NCBI GenBank assembly: GCA_045578725.1
Contig: JAZNKS010000098.1
Coordinates: forward strand, 1-17,950
DNA: 17,950 nucleotides
Direction of reading: 5' to 3'
Source of the DNA: Flemingiibacterium sp045578725
Lineage (GTDB): Bacteria > Bacillota > Clostridia > Oscillospirales > CAG-272
Part shown: positions 6,191 to 13,492 of the stretch, piece by piece
Layout: each line of letters starts with the position of its first letter
How positions within the stretch are numbered: position 1 is the stretch's first letter
Made by a program: the position numbers and the translations under genes
Notes under the pieces: generated by a model
What the model saw: only the letters and a program-made list of their open reading frames with translations
The model's database searches: none
What the model was told of the DNA's origin: nothing

Positions 6191-6978
6191 AGGAAGCCGA
6201 TAAGCAGGCCGCATCCAACCGCTTTGAGGGAATGACCTCCCTGCGGGCGGTTCTGCACACCATCGAGGACGGGAGCTCCGACCGGAGGATTCTGCGCGTG
6301 CTCTGCGATGAAACCAAACGCCGTGCACGGGGCGGTGAGCTGTCCTATCTGAAGGCGATGTCGGTAAAGCACGGCTTTTCGCTTGATTTTGTATCCCCCG
6401 ATGTGATCGCCTCTCTGGCGCTTGGAACCTCCCACGGCGGACTCTTAATGGAAACCACGCCGCGCACGATTCCCGCTCTCTCAAAAAAGGCCCTTTCAGA
6501 GGCCTTCCCGGATCCCGGATCCCGCTTTTTTGCGATGTTTGAGGGGATCGAGGATCCCTACAATTTCGGCTATGCGCTCCGATCGCTCTGGGCAGCAGGC
6601 GTATCGGCGGTGATTCTGTCGCCCCGCAACTGGATGAGTGCGGCGGGCGTTGTCTGCCGGGCATCGGCGGGCGCCTCCGAGCATTGCCCGCTCTATGTAT
6701 CCGAGGACAGCGCACAGGTGGCAGAGGTTATGGGATCTCTTGGCGTACCGATTGTCAGCTGTGATATGCCGAATTCCGTATCCATCTACGATGCCGATCT
6801 CACCCTGCCCCTCTTTCTTGCAATCGGCGGCGAGAAGCGCGGGCTTTCGCGTGAAATCCTGCAGGCCTCCCGCACCGTCGTGCGGCTGGATTACGGCCGT
6901 GAATTCCCGGCGGCGCTCTCGGCGGCATCGGCGGCGGCGATTGCCTCCTTTGAGGTGCTGCGCCAGAACCGTAAATAA
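6187..6978 (+). CDS. SpoU/TrmH-family RNA 2'-O-methyltransferase-like protein
   Basis: This 263-residue protein has the SPOUT layout: an N-terminal substrate-binding segment ending in LLMETTPR (about 1-93), followed by the knotted methyltransferase domain. Motif 1 is FEGIEDPYNFGYALRSLWAAGV with Asn126, and motif 2 is LPLFLAIGGEKRGLS at 208-221. Motif 3 is present in shape (LDYGREFPAALSAASAAAIASFEVLR) but lacks the usual Ser-Leu-Asn, reading AALSAASA instead. It starts at a GTG inside the thyX stop (GTGA), with its ribosome binding site within thyX. It probably methylates a ribose in rRNA or tRNA using S-adenosylmethionine, but the altered motif 3 leaves activity and target uncertain. It ends the operon before a terminator. 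Confidence 0.85.
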   Translation: MKEADKQAASNRFEGMTSLRAVLHTIEDGSSDRRILRVLCDETKRRARGGELSYLKAMSVKHGFSLDFVSPDVIASLALGTSHGGLLMETTPRTIPALSKKALSEAFPDPGSRFFAMFEGIEDPYNFGYALRSLWAAGVSAVILSPRNWMSAAGVVCRASAGASEHCPLYVSEDSAQVAEVMGSLGVPIVSCDMPNSVSIYDADLTLPLFLAIGGEKRGLSREILQASRTVVRLDYGREFPAALSAASAAAIASFEVLRQNRK

Positions 6979-6990
6979 AGGCAAGATAAA

Positions 6991-7034
6991 ATCCCCGTCA
7001 GACCCATGAAGATCTGTCGGGGATCCGTTTTTTT
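6991..7034 (+). terminator. Intrinsic terminator after the SpoU-type gene
   Basis: ATCCCCG pairs with CGGGGAT, extended inward by four more pairs after one mismatch, with a loop of about 10 bases, and is followed three bases later by T7. On the opposite strand a short TTTT follows the same stem, so it may also stop the convergent AraC gene. Confidence 0.85.
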
Positions 7035-7053
7035 CCCGGAAGCCGATCGGCTT

Positions 7054-7896
7054 TCAGGTATAGTAATCGAATTTGCCGAGGGCTTTTTTGGAGAAGGCCG
7101 ACGGGGTCTGCCCCGTGTACTGGCGAAAGGCCTGAATGAAATAGGACAGACTCTCAAAGCCGCATTCCTCCGCCGTCTTTTTGACACCCTCGCCGCCGGC
7201 CAGCATGGCCTGGGCGTATTTCATGCGCAGGGCGATCAGATACTGCTTGATGGTCGAGCCGGTATAGCGCTTGAAGTCCCGGTTCAGCTTGTTCACGCTG
7301 ACAAAAAATTTCGCGGCCAGCTCCGGCGTGGTGATTTCATCCTTATAATGCAGACCGATGTGCTCCACCACATCCTTGATGTAGGTCTTGATCGGGCTGA
7401 GCGTGCGGGTATTCGCTTCGTTTGCATATTCCTTCAGCTCGGTCAGGATCAGCGCGGCAAAGAGCCGCTTTTTGTCAGCGGAGGTTCCCTCGCCGGCGAT
7501 CTCGTTGAGATAGCCCTCCATCCGGGCAAGCTCCGCGCTGTCCAGCTGGACAACCGCCGAGCCGGCCTGCGAAAAGCGGCCGAGATCCCCCATGCCGCCG
7601 CCGATCATGGCCAGCGCGCTCTCGCCGATGTAGAGCACAATCCGGTCATAGACCACGTCGCTGGGGACATTGTTGCGGTGGAGGACGTGCGAATTATGGA
7701 AGCAGACGCACCGTCCGTCCGATTCGATGGTGCCGCCGGTATTGGAGAAGACAATCCGGCCCTCACTCAGGACAAAGATGAATTCATAATGATTGTGCGA
7801 ATGGTACTGCGGCATATAATGCCCCTTCTGTGACAGGCGGTAGGCAATAATCTCGCATTGCCGCTCCCGGGTAAAGGGAAAGAAAGCGTCGTCCAT
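7054..7896 (-). CDS. AraC-family transcriptional regulator
   Basis: The 280-residue protein has an N-terminal cupin-like sensing domain with the histidine-rich strand YHSHNHYEFIFVLS at 31-44, typical of AraC members that sense sugars. A C-terminal pair of helix-turn-helices lies at about 186-275 (ITTPELAAKFFVSVNKLNRDFKRYTG and VKKTAEECGFESLSYFIQAFRQYTGQTPSAFSK-type). The family usually activates sugar-uptake or glycan-degradation genes. The ATG has a GGAGG site seven bases upstream. It has its own promoter and lies downstream, on the same strand, of the P-loop ATPase gene. Its targets are not evident, but carbohydrate genes on both sides are reasonable candidates. Confidence 0.93.
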   Translation of the reverse strand: MDDAFFPFTRERQCEIIAYRLSQKGHYMPQYHSHNHYEFIFVLSEGRIVFSNTGGTIESDGRCVCFHNSHVLHRNNVPSDVVYDRIVLYIGESALAMIGGGMGDLGRFSQAGSAVVQLDSAELARMEGYLNEIAGEGTSADKKRLFAALILTELKEYANEANTRTLSPIKTYIKDVVEHIGLHYKDEITTPELAAKFFVSVNKLNRDFKRYTGSTIKQYLIALRMKYAQAMLAGGEGVKKTAEECGFESLSYFIQAFRQYTGQTPSAFSKKALGKFDYYT

Positions 7897-7957
7897 CGGA
7901 TCCTCCGTTGCGGTTGAATTTCATTGAAAACGGGTTGTTTTTCTAAACTCCCCTATT

Positions 7958-7986
7958 ATAATACCATATTTTCAACCTTTTGTAAA
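7958..7986 (-). promoter_or_regulatory. Predicted promoter of the AraC-type regulator
   Basis: TTTACA and TATTAT are spaced by 17 bases on the minus strand, about 60 bases before the start codon. An overlapping TATAAT three bases on is an alternative -10. Confidence 0.55.
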
Positions 7987-8022
7987 GAGGGCGATATAAA
8001 TTTTCGATATTTTTTTTGCCCA

Positions 8023-9105
8023 TCAGGCAAAGAGAGATGCGATCACGGACGGGGTGAAGGCGTCAAGAGCTTCAAAATCCATCGCGTCGGCGTAGACCGC
8101 CTCCAGCTCCCCGTGCAGGGGACGGATCTGCGCCAGCTTTTCAAGCGCCGCGCCGATCAGCTCACCCTTGGCCCGGGCGAGCCTGCGCCGCTGACGGCGG
8201 AGCTCGCCATGGATCGCGCTGCCGTCGATGAAGCGTGCCATGTTGACATTTTTGTCCCCGTCAGCCGCATCCTCTCTGCTGCCGGGAAGAATGGCAAGGC
8301 CGAGATCCGGGAGCCAGATGGCTTCGGTGCGCCCCGGATGCAGGGGATCGGGGGCGCGGACGGCATCCAGCCCAAGCAAAGCGGCTTTATGAAGGACCGC
8401 ATCCATGAAGAACGCCGCAAGGCCGCCGAACGCCGAATCGTCTACCGTCACCCGCCGTGCGGCAAGCATGGCAAAGGTATCAAAGTGCACCGCGCCTCGT
8501 GTGGTGAGCGCGGAGAGGGCCCGGATCCCGAGCGACGGCTTTTCCTTCGGGCGCAGGCGGGCCTCCTTCATGGCCTGGGTCAGCAGACGGCCGGCGGCGG
8601 CCTCCATCTTATCGCCCAGAAGGATCTCCCGGGCCAGCGTATGCACGGCATCCAAAAGGACACCCGCACATCCGAGAAGAGCGTACGCCTCCCGATAGAG
8701 GACGCTCTTTTTTTCGTTCAGCGCGATGATCGTATCCTTCTGTGTGCGAAGGATTCCGCCGTCCCAGAACCGGCCGAGATTGACGATCTCCTCACAGGCG
8801 CCCGGATAGCGGGGATCCCAGATATGCGGTGCGGTGCCGTCGATGACGGCGCAGGCGGGCCGTCCGTTTTCATACAGCAGGATGCCGTCAAGGGAGGCGG
8901 GATCGGCGGAGCAGAAAAAGCGCTCGCATATCATTCCGCGCGCCTCCCCCGTCTCGGCCGCGGCCTTAATCAGCGTGCTCTTTCCGGTACCGCTCCCGCC
9001 CTTTACAATCAGCGTGCGGCCGGTTTCACCGGGTCGGAAGACGGCGGGAAAGTAGCTGACAAAGCCGTCCCGGCCATTCGCCGCCGCAAAATATTGTTGT
9101 ATCAT
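8023..9105 (-). CDS. P-loop ATPase of the PRK06851 type, second nucleotide-binding half degenerate
   Basis: This 360-residue protein begins MIQQYFAAANGRDGFVSYF and carries a Walker A motif GGSGTGKST at 36-44. FCSADPASLDGIL (64-76), VIDGTAPHIWDPRYPG (87-102) and EIVNLGRFWD follow. This order matches an uncharacterised two-domain ATPase family of Bacillota known as PRK06851. In that family the second half repeats the first. Here the repeat can be traced (TTRGAVHFDTFAMLAARRV, then DPLHPGRTEAIWLPDLGLAIL), but the expected second P-loop reads VDDSAFGGLAAF (221-232) and has lost its glycine-lysine-serine core. An upstream in-frame extension of 61 codons is low-complexity and overlaps the opposite gene's promoter. 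The ATG at 9105 matches the family start, although it lacks a clear Shine-Dalgarno site. Function unknown. Confidence 0.8.
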   Translation of the reverse strand: MIQQYFAAANGRDGFVSYFPAVFRPGETGRTLIVKGGSGTGKSTLIKAAAETGEARGMICERFFCSADPASLDGILLYENGRPACAVIDGTAPHIWDPRYPGACEEIVNLGRFWDGGILRTQKDTIIALNEKKSVLYREAYALLGCAGVLLDAVHTLAREILLGDKMEAAAGRLLTQAMKEARLRPKEKPSLGIRALSALTTRGAVHFDTFAMLAARRVTVDDSAFGGLAAFFMDAVLHKAALLGLDAVRAPDPLHPGRTEAIWLPDLGLAILPGSREDAADGDKNVNMARFIDGSAIHGELRRQRRRLARAKGELIGAALEKLAQIRPLHGELEAVYADAMDFEALDAFTPSVIASLFA

Positions 9106-9216
9106 AGGACAAAGATTCCGTTTCTGAAGATTATTTTGGGGGTGATTTCCCCTGTTCTCATGGTATGCCGGCGCGGCCTCTTTGTGCGGATTTTTTACAA
9201 ATTTCACCGATAGGAC

Positions 9217-9245
9217 TTGATGCGGACACAATTGTCTGCTATAAT
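9217..9245 (+). promoter_or_regulatory. Predicted promoter of the single-pass membrane protein gene
   Basis: TTGATG and TATAAT are spaced by 17 bases, about 40 bases before the start codon. The short leader contains the small inverted repeat CCGCC-AA-GGCGG just before the ribosome binding site. Confidence 0.65.
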
Positions 9246-9286
9246 AGAAGGAAAGCAGGCCGCCAAGGCGGCGGAAAGGAAGACTC

Positions 9287-10009
9287 ATGAACCCAAACGA
9301 TAAGCAGGAAATCTACAAAGAGCCCTCCCTCTCGGATTCAAGACTCGGCTCAAAGCTGGAGAATTTCTGGTACCATTATAAATTCCACACGATCGTGGCC
9401 GCGATCGTCATCGTCTTTCTCATCATCACCTGCGGCCAGATTGCCACGCGGGACAGCTACGATTTTCATGTCCTCTACGGCGGGCCGCAGATCATGGCGG
9501 TGCAGGATGCCGTCTATATCCGCAAGGCCTTTGCCGAATTCGGAGAGGATCGGAACGGCGACGGCACCGTCGAGGTCAGCGTCAACGATGTGACCCTCTT
9601 CTCCCCCGAGGAGCAGGCGGCCGCCGAGGCCGAGGGCGCGGTTTTCAGCCCCGAATACATCCGGCAGACCACCAATGAATTCACCCAGCAGATCATCGCC
9701 GGCGATGCGGTGATTCTCCTGCTCTCGCCCTATTTATACGATATGGTCAATGAAAGCGGCGGCTTCATCCCGCTTGCCGAGCTTTTTGATGAGATCCCCG
9801 AGGCCGCTCACGGCGAGTGCGGTCTGGTGCTTGCCAAGACCGATTTCGGAAAGAGCTTCAACGGCGTGGACGATCTGCCGCCCGATACGGTGCTCTGCAT
9901 CCGCCGTCCCGCCACCACAAAGCCCGGTGCAAAGGCCGCCGAGCATCATGCCTTCTGCGTGGAGGTTTTCAAAAAGATTGCGGCCTACACCGCCCCCGCT
10001 GCCGAATAA
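9287..10009 (+). CDS. Single-pass membrane protein of unknown function
   Basis: I do not recognise a named family. The 240-residue protein has a charged N-terminal tail with LENFWYHYKFHT at 24-35 leading into one transmembrane helix at about 35-50. An acidic domain of about 190 residues follows and would lie outside the membrane. Proteins with an (E/A)FWYYYKWH-type lead-in to a single helix are frequent in Clostridia and are usually annotated as hypothetical. The external part includes a segment GEDRNGDGTVEVSV at 86-99 that resembles a short calcium-binding or dockerin-like DxNxDG loop. The ATG follows a GGAAAGGA site. The gene is flanked by its own promoter and terminator, so it is probably transcribed alone. 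Confidence 0.75.
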   Translation: MNPNDKQEIYKEPSLSDSRLGSKLENFWYHYKFHTIVAAIVIVFLIITCGQIATRDSYDFHVLYGGPQIMAVQDAVYIRKAFAEFGEDRNGDGTVEVSVNDVTLFSPEEQAAAEAEGAVFSPEYIRQTTNEFTQQIIAGDAVILLLSPYLYDMVNESGGFIPLAELFDEIPEAAHGECGLVLAKTDFGKSFNGVDDLPPDTVLCIRRPATTKPGAKAAEHHAFCVEVFKKIAAYTAPAAE

Positions 10010-10023
10010 TCCCCGTTCCTGTC

Positions 10024-10058
10024 TGCCCCGAAGTAATTGCTCCGGGGCATTTTCTTTT
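10024..10058 (+). terminator. Intrinsic terminator after the membrane protein gene
   Basis: TGCCCCG pairs with CGGGGCA around a 12-base loop and is followed directly by TTTTCTTTT. It lies 15 bases after the stop codon and just before the strong promoter of the next operon. Confidence 0.88.
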
Positions 10059-10071
10059 CACGGCACGGCGC

Positions 10072-10100
10072 TTGACAAGGGGCGTGATTTATGTTACAAT
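10072..10100 (+). promoter_or_regulatory. Strong promoter of the SGNH-M20-MtnA operon
   Basis: A perfect TTGACA and TACAAT are spaced by 17 bases, 41 bases before the first start codon. No other promoter is evident until after the isomerase gene, so it likely drives four genes. Confidence 0.88.
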
Positions 10101-10141
10101 GTCAGTAATCCTATTTTTACCGCAGAAAGGAATTTTCCGTC

Positions 10142-11221
10142 ATGATTCACAACAACGCCGTCACCGCCGCCGAGCTTGGCATCACAAACGAAGCCATCAC
10201 CGCAAGAGAAAACATCCGCTTCTATAATATCAAGGAAGCGCCCTTCCGCATCTACGGCCTGTATGAGCCGCTGAACGAAACCTCTAACTTTGTCCGCGTT
10301 CCCCGCGAGGTTGCCGCGGCTACCAGCGAGGGCGTACGCAGCCTGAATAACTGCACGGCAGGCGGCCGCGTCCGCTTCACCACCACCTCCTCCTATGTCG
10401 CCATCAAGTGTAAGACCAACGGTTCCGCCGCGATGCCGCATATGCCCCTCACCGGATCCTCCGGCTTCGATCTCTATAGGATGCGCGGCGGCCGCCAGAC
10501 CTATGTAAAGACCTTCATGCCCGCCTTCGGCTACAGGGACGGCTACGATGCGATCATCGACCTGCCCACTCCCGGCGAGCATGAGCTGACCATCAACTTC
10601 CCGCTTTATTCCAATGTGGTCGAGCTGTACATCGGCCTTGACGAGAATTCCACCCTCGGCCGCCATCCCGATTACACCTATGAAAAGCCGGTCCTCTTCT
10701 ACGGCTCCTCGATCACGCAGGGCGGCTGTGCCTCCCGTCCCGGCATGGCGTACGAATCGCTGATTTCCCGCCGCTTTGACACCAACTACATCAATCTCGG
10801 CTTCTCCGGCAACGCAAAAGCCGAGGATGCCATCGTCGATTACATGGCCTCTCTTGACTATTCCGTCTTCGTATCCGACTACGATCACAACGCACCAAGT
10901 GTCGAGCATCTGGCCAATACCCACGAAAAGATGTACAAAAAGATCCGCGCCGCCCATCCGGACATCCCGGTCATCTTTGTCGGCAAGCCGGACTTCTGGC
11001 TGACGGCAGCCGATCATGCCCTCCGCCGCGAGGTTATTATCAATACCTATAACAACGCGCTTCACCGCGGCGAGAAGGTCATCTTCGTGGACGGCTATTC
11101 GCTGTTTGCCGGCGAGCTTCGCGAGGAGTGCACGGTGGACGGCTGTCATCCCAACGATCTCGGCATGGCGAGAATGGCGGATGTCATCGGCAAGGCGGTC
11201 GATTTCGCCCTCTCGATGTAA
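10142..11221 (+). CDS. SGNH/GDSL hydrolase with N-terminal GxDLY domain, copy 1
   Basis: This 359-residue protein has two parts. The N-terminal beta-sandwich-like part (about 1-175) contains GFDLY at 108-112, the namesake motif of the GxDLY domain. The C-terminal part is an SGNH hydrolase of the Lipase_GDSL_3 type. Its four blocks are visible: GSSITQGG with nucleophile Ser190, NLGFSGNA with Gly223, DYDHNA with Asn250, and DGCHPND with Asp333 and His336. The family comprises carbohydrate or lipid esterases. Deacetylation of a sugar is plausible but the substrate is unknown. No signal peptide is seen, so it is probably cytoplasmic. The ATG follows an AAAGGA site. It is directly followed, 12 bases on, by a close paralogue. 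Confidence 0.9.
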   Translation: MIHNNAVTAAELGITNEAITARENIRFYNIKEAPFRIYGLYEPLNETSNFVRVPREVAAATSEGVRSLNNCTAGGRVRFTTTSSYVAIKCKTNGSAAMPHMPLTGSSGFDLYRMRGGRQTYVKTFMPAFGYRDGYDAIIDLPTPGEHELTINFPLYSNVVELYIGLDENSTLGRHPDYTYEKPVLFYGSSITQGGCASRPGMAYESLISRRFDTNYINLGFSGNAKAEDAIVDYMASLDYSVFVSDYDHNAPSVEHLANTHEKMYKKIRAAHPDIPVIFVGKPDFWLTAADHALRREVIINTYNNALHRGEKVIFVDGYSLFAGELREECTVDGCHPNDLGMARMADVIGKAVDFALSM

Positions 11222-11233
11222 GGAGGGTGTGCG

Positions 11234-12331
11234 ATGATTTCCCTTCAAGGATTCACGGCCGCGGAGCTCGGCATCACCGATCCCGCCCTCACCGAGGGCC
11301 GGCCGAATCTCCGCTTCTACGATGTAAAAAGCGAGCCCTTCCGTATCTACGGCCTGTACGATGTGTACAATGACACCGTCTTCCGCCGGCTTCCCGAGGA
11401 GGTCGCAGAAGCGACCAGCCGGAATGTGTACAACCTTCACCTCAACACCGCCGGCGGCCGTGTCCGCTTCACAACCTCCTCGCCCTATGCGGCGATCTGC
11501 TGTGTCAACGGCGGACCGAGCGGCAGTACCGGTCTGAGCATCATGGGCTCCTCCTCCTTCGATCTTTACACAAAGCAGGCCGGGCGCGATACCTTCTGTG
11601 CCGGATACCGTCCGAAATCCCGGTACGGAGCGGGCGGCTACAGCGAGCTGCGCACGCTTTACGGCGACAGGAATGCCGACGGCGAATACGAGGTCACCAT
11701 CAATTTCCCCACCTACTGCAATGTAGACAGGCTCTATATCGGCCTCGACTGCACTTCCACCCTCGGCCGGCGCGCCGATTACACCCGCGAAAAGCCGGTG
11801 CTCTATTACGGCTCCTCGATCACGCAGGGCGGCAATGCCTCCCGCGCCGGCATGACCTATGAGGCGCTGATTTCCCGCAGACTTGACACCGATTTTATCA
11901 ATCTTGGCTTTGCCGGTGCCGCGCTGGCCGAGGATGCCATCGTGCAGTATCTGACCACCATCGACTGCTCGGTCTTCGTCTGCGATTACGATCACAATGC
12001 GACGGATTCGGCGTATCTGCGCCTTACCCATGAAAAGCTGTATCTTGCCTACCGTGCCGCCCGTCCCGATACGCCTGTCATCTTCGTCGGCCGTCCGGAC
12101 TTCCATCTGAATCACGAAGAGGATGCCAACCGCCGCGATGTGATTTTCACCACCTATCAGAATGCCCGCAGACGGGGCGAGAAGGTGCTTTTTGTGGACG
12201 GCCAGTCGCTGTTTGCGGGCGAGCTTCGCGAGGAATGCACCAATGACGGTACCCATCCCAACGATCTTGGCATGGTGCGCATGGCGGATGTCATCGGCAA
12301 GGCCGTGGAAACGGCGCTGACCATGTTATAA
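11234..12331 (+). CDS. SGNH/GDSL hydrolase with N-terminal GxDLY-like domain, copy 2
   Basis: This 365-residue protein is a tandem paralogue of the previous gene and aligns along its whole length, with shared blocks such as PFRIYGLY, AGGRVRFTT, YGSSITQGG and SLFAGELREECT. The SGNH residues are Ser195, Gly228 in GFAG, Asn255 in DYDHNA, and Asp338 and His341 in DGTHPND, so it should be active. The N-terminal motif reads SFDLY rather than GFDLY. It carries an insertion around 125-150 (YRPKSRYGAGGYSELRTLYG). The ATG has a strong AAGGAGG eight bases upstream. Divergence of the pair suggests different substrates or acyl positions. Probably cytoplasmic, as no signal peptide is present. Confidence 0.9.
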   Translation: MISLQGFTAAELGITDPALTEGRPNLRFYDVKSEPFRIYGLYDVYNDTVFRRLPEEVAEATSRNVYNLHLNTAGGRVRFTTSSPYAAICCVNGGPSGSTGLSIMGSSSFDLYTKQAGRDTFCAGYRPKSRYGAGGYSELRTLYGDRNADGEYEVTINFPTYCNVDRLYIGLDCTSTLGRRADYTREKPVLYYGSSITQGGNASRAGMTYEALISRRLDTDFINLGFAGAALAEDAIVQYLTTIDCSVFVCDYDHNATDSAYLRLTHEKLYLAYRAARPDTPVIFVGRPDFHLNHEEDANRRDVIFTTYQNARRRGEKVLFVDGQSLFAGELREECTNDGTHPNDLGMVRMADVIGKAVETALTML

Positions 12332-12342
12332 AGGAAACGATT

Positions 12343-13476
12343 ATGAAACGCTTTATCAAGTCCCATCATGAAGAGATGCTTTCGCTTCTTCGCACCCTCT
12401 GCGCCATTCCGGCCCCCTCGCTCCATGAGGAGGCCCGGACGGCCTTCTGTGCCCGGAGGCTTGCCGAATACGGCGCCGAAAACATCCGCGTGGACGGAGC
12501 CGGCAACGTGATTGTCCCCTTCGGCGATACGGAGGCGGGGCATCTGACGGTCATCGCGGCCCATACCGACACGGTGTTTCCCGATACCGAGCCGATGGCG
12601 CTGTCGGAAGATGACGAAAGAATCACCTGCCCCGGTGTCGGCGACGATACGGCAAGCGTGACGGTTCTGATGCTGGCGGCCAAATATCTGGCCTCGATCC
12701 GATACAGACCGAGGTGCGGACTTCTGCTGGTCTGCAATACCGGTGAGGAGGGGCTTGGCAATCTTTATGGCACCCGCCGGCTGTTTGCCGATTATGCGGG
12801 AAAAATCGACCGCTTCATCACGCTGGATGCCAATCTCGGCACGGTAACAGAGGACTGTGTCGGCTCCTGCCGCTATGAGGTGGAGGCAATCACCGAGGGC
12901 GGTCATTCCTTCGGCCGCTTCGGCGTACCGAATGCGATTGCGGTGCTGGCCGATGTGATTGCAAAGATCTATTCGCTGGAGGTTCCCGCCATCCCGCTTC
13001 CCTCCGGCCGCGCGGCCAAGACGACCTACAATGTCGGCCTCATCGAGGGCGGCACCTCGGTCAACACCATCGCCGCCCAGGCAAAAATGCTCTGCGAATA
13101 CCGCTCGGACAGCCGTGAGAGCCTCGCCCATATGGAGGCGGCCTTTGCCCGGATTTTCGCTTCGGCCAACCGCCCCGGCGTGACCCTCACGGCAAAGAAA
13201 ATCGGCGAACGGCCCTGCTCCGCCATCGCGCCCGAAACGCTTGAGCCGCTTCTTTCACTCTGCCGTCGGGTGACGCGCGAGGTCATCGGCGGCGAAATCC
13301 GCGGCGGTGTATCGTCCACCGACTGCAACATTCCGCTCTCGATGGGCATTCCGGCCGCCTGCATCGGCGTTTATCGGGGTGCGGGCGCTCACACACGCGG
13401 CGAATACATCTATAAGGATTCGCTCGATGACGGTCTGGCGCTGCTGCTTACCCTGATTGCCGCGCTGGATGATTGA
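12343..13476 (+). CDS. M20-family metallopeptidase or amidohydrolase (peptidase T-like)
   Basis: The 377-residue protein keeps the whole two-zinc active site of family M20: AHTDT (His74, Asp76), GVGDD (Asp101), NTGEEG with general base Glu135 and ligand Glu136, LDAN (Asp162), and AHTRGEY near the end (His350). His188 in GGHS marks the dimerisation (lid) domain at about 175-290. The size fits single-chain M20 di- or tripeptidases. The same fold also serves amidases and deacetylases acting on N-acyl amino acids, so the substrate is open. It starts 11 bases after the second SGNH gene with an AAAGGA site, inside the same operon. Cytoplasmic. The neighbours suggest trimming of an amide or peptide part of a glycoconjugate. 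Confidence 0.92.
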   Translation: MKRFIKSHHEEMLSLLRTLCAIPAPSLHEEARTAFCARRLAEYGAENIRVDGAGNVIVPFGDTEAGHLTVIAAHTDTVFPDTEPMALSEDDERITCPGVGDDTASVTVLMLAAKYLASIRYRPRCGLLLVCNTGEEGLGNLYGTRRLFADYAGKIDRFITLDANLGTVTEDCVGSCRYEVEAITEGGHSFGRFGVPNAIAVLADVIAKIYSLEVPAIPLPSGRAAKTTYNVGLIEGGTSVNTIAAQAKMLCEYRSDSRESLAHMEAAFARIFASANRPGVTLTAKKIGERPCSAIAPETLEPLLSLCRRVTREVIGGEIRGGVSSTDCNIPLSMGIPAACIGVYRGAGAHTRGEYIYKDSLDDGLALLLTLIAALDD

Positions 13477-13492
13477 AAGGAGATCTCATATT

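Noticed and set aside
5696..6715. A 339-codon minus-strand frame across thyX and the methyltransferase gene
   Set aside because: Arginine- and proline-rich antisense shadow; thyX and the SpoU-type gene on the plus strand are certain.
7987..8022. Terminator between the ATPase and AraC genes
   Set aside because: GGGC/GCCC flank an AT-rich stretch, but on the transcribed minus strand the run is A8 rather than T, so it does not fit an intrinsic terminator.
7924..9213. A 429-codon plus-strand frame opposite the P-loop ATPase
   Set aside because: The minus-strand frame contains an intact Walker A motif and family signatures; the plus-strand translation has none.
10094..12256. A 720-codon open frame on the minus strand, antisense to both SGNH genes
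   Set aside because: It has no recognisable domains, and its repeated composition mirrors the tandem SGNH genes on the plus strand, which have full catalytic motifs, start sites and a promoter. Long antisense frames are expected in GC-rich coding DNA.
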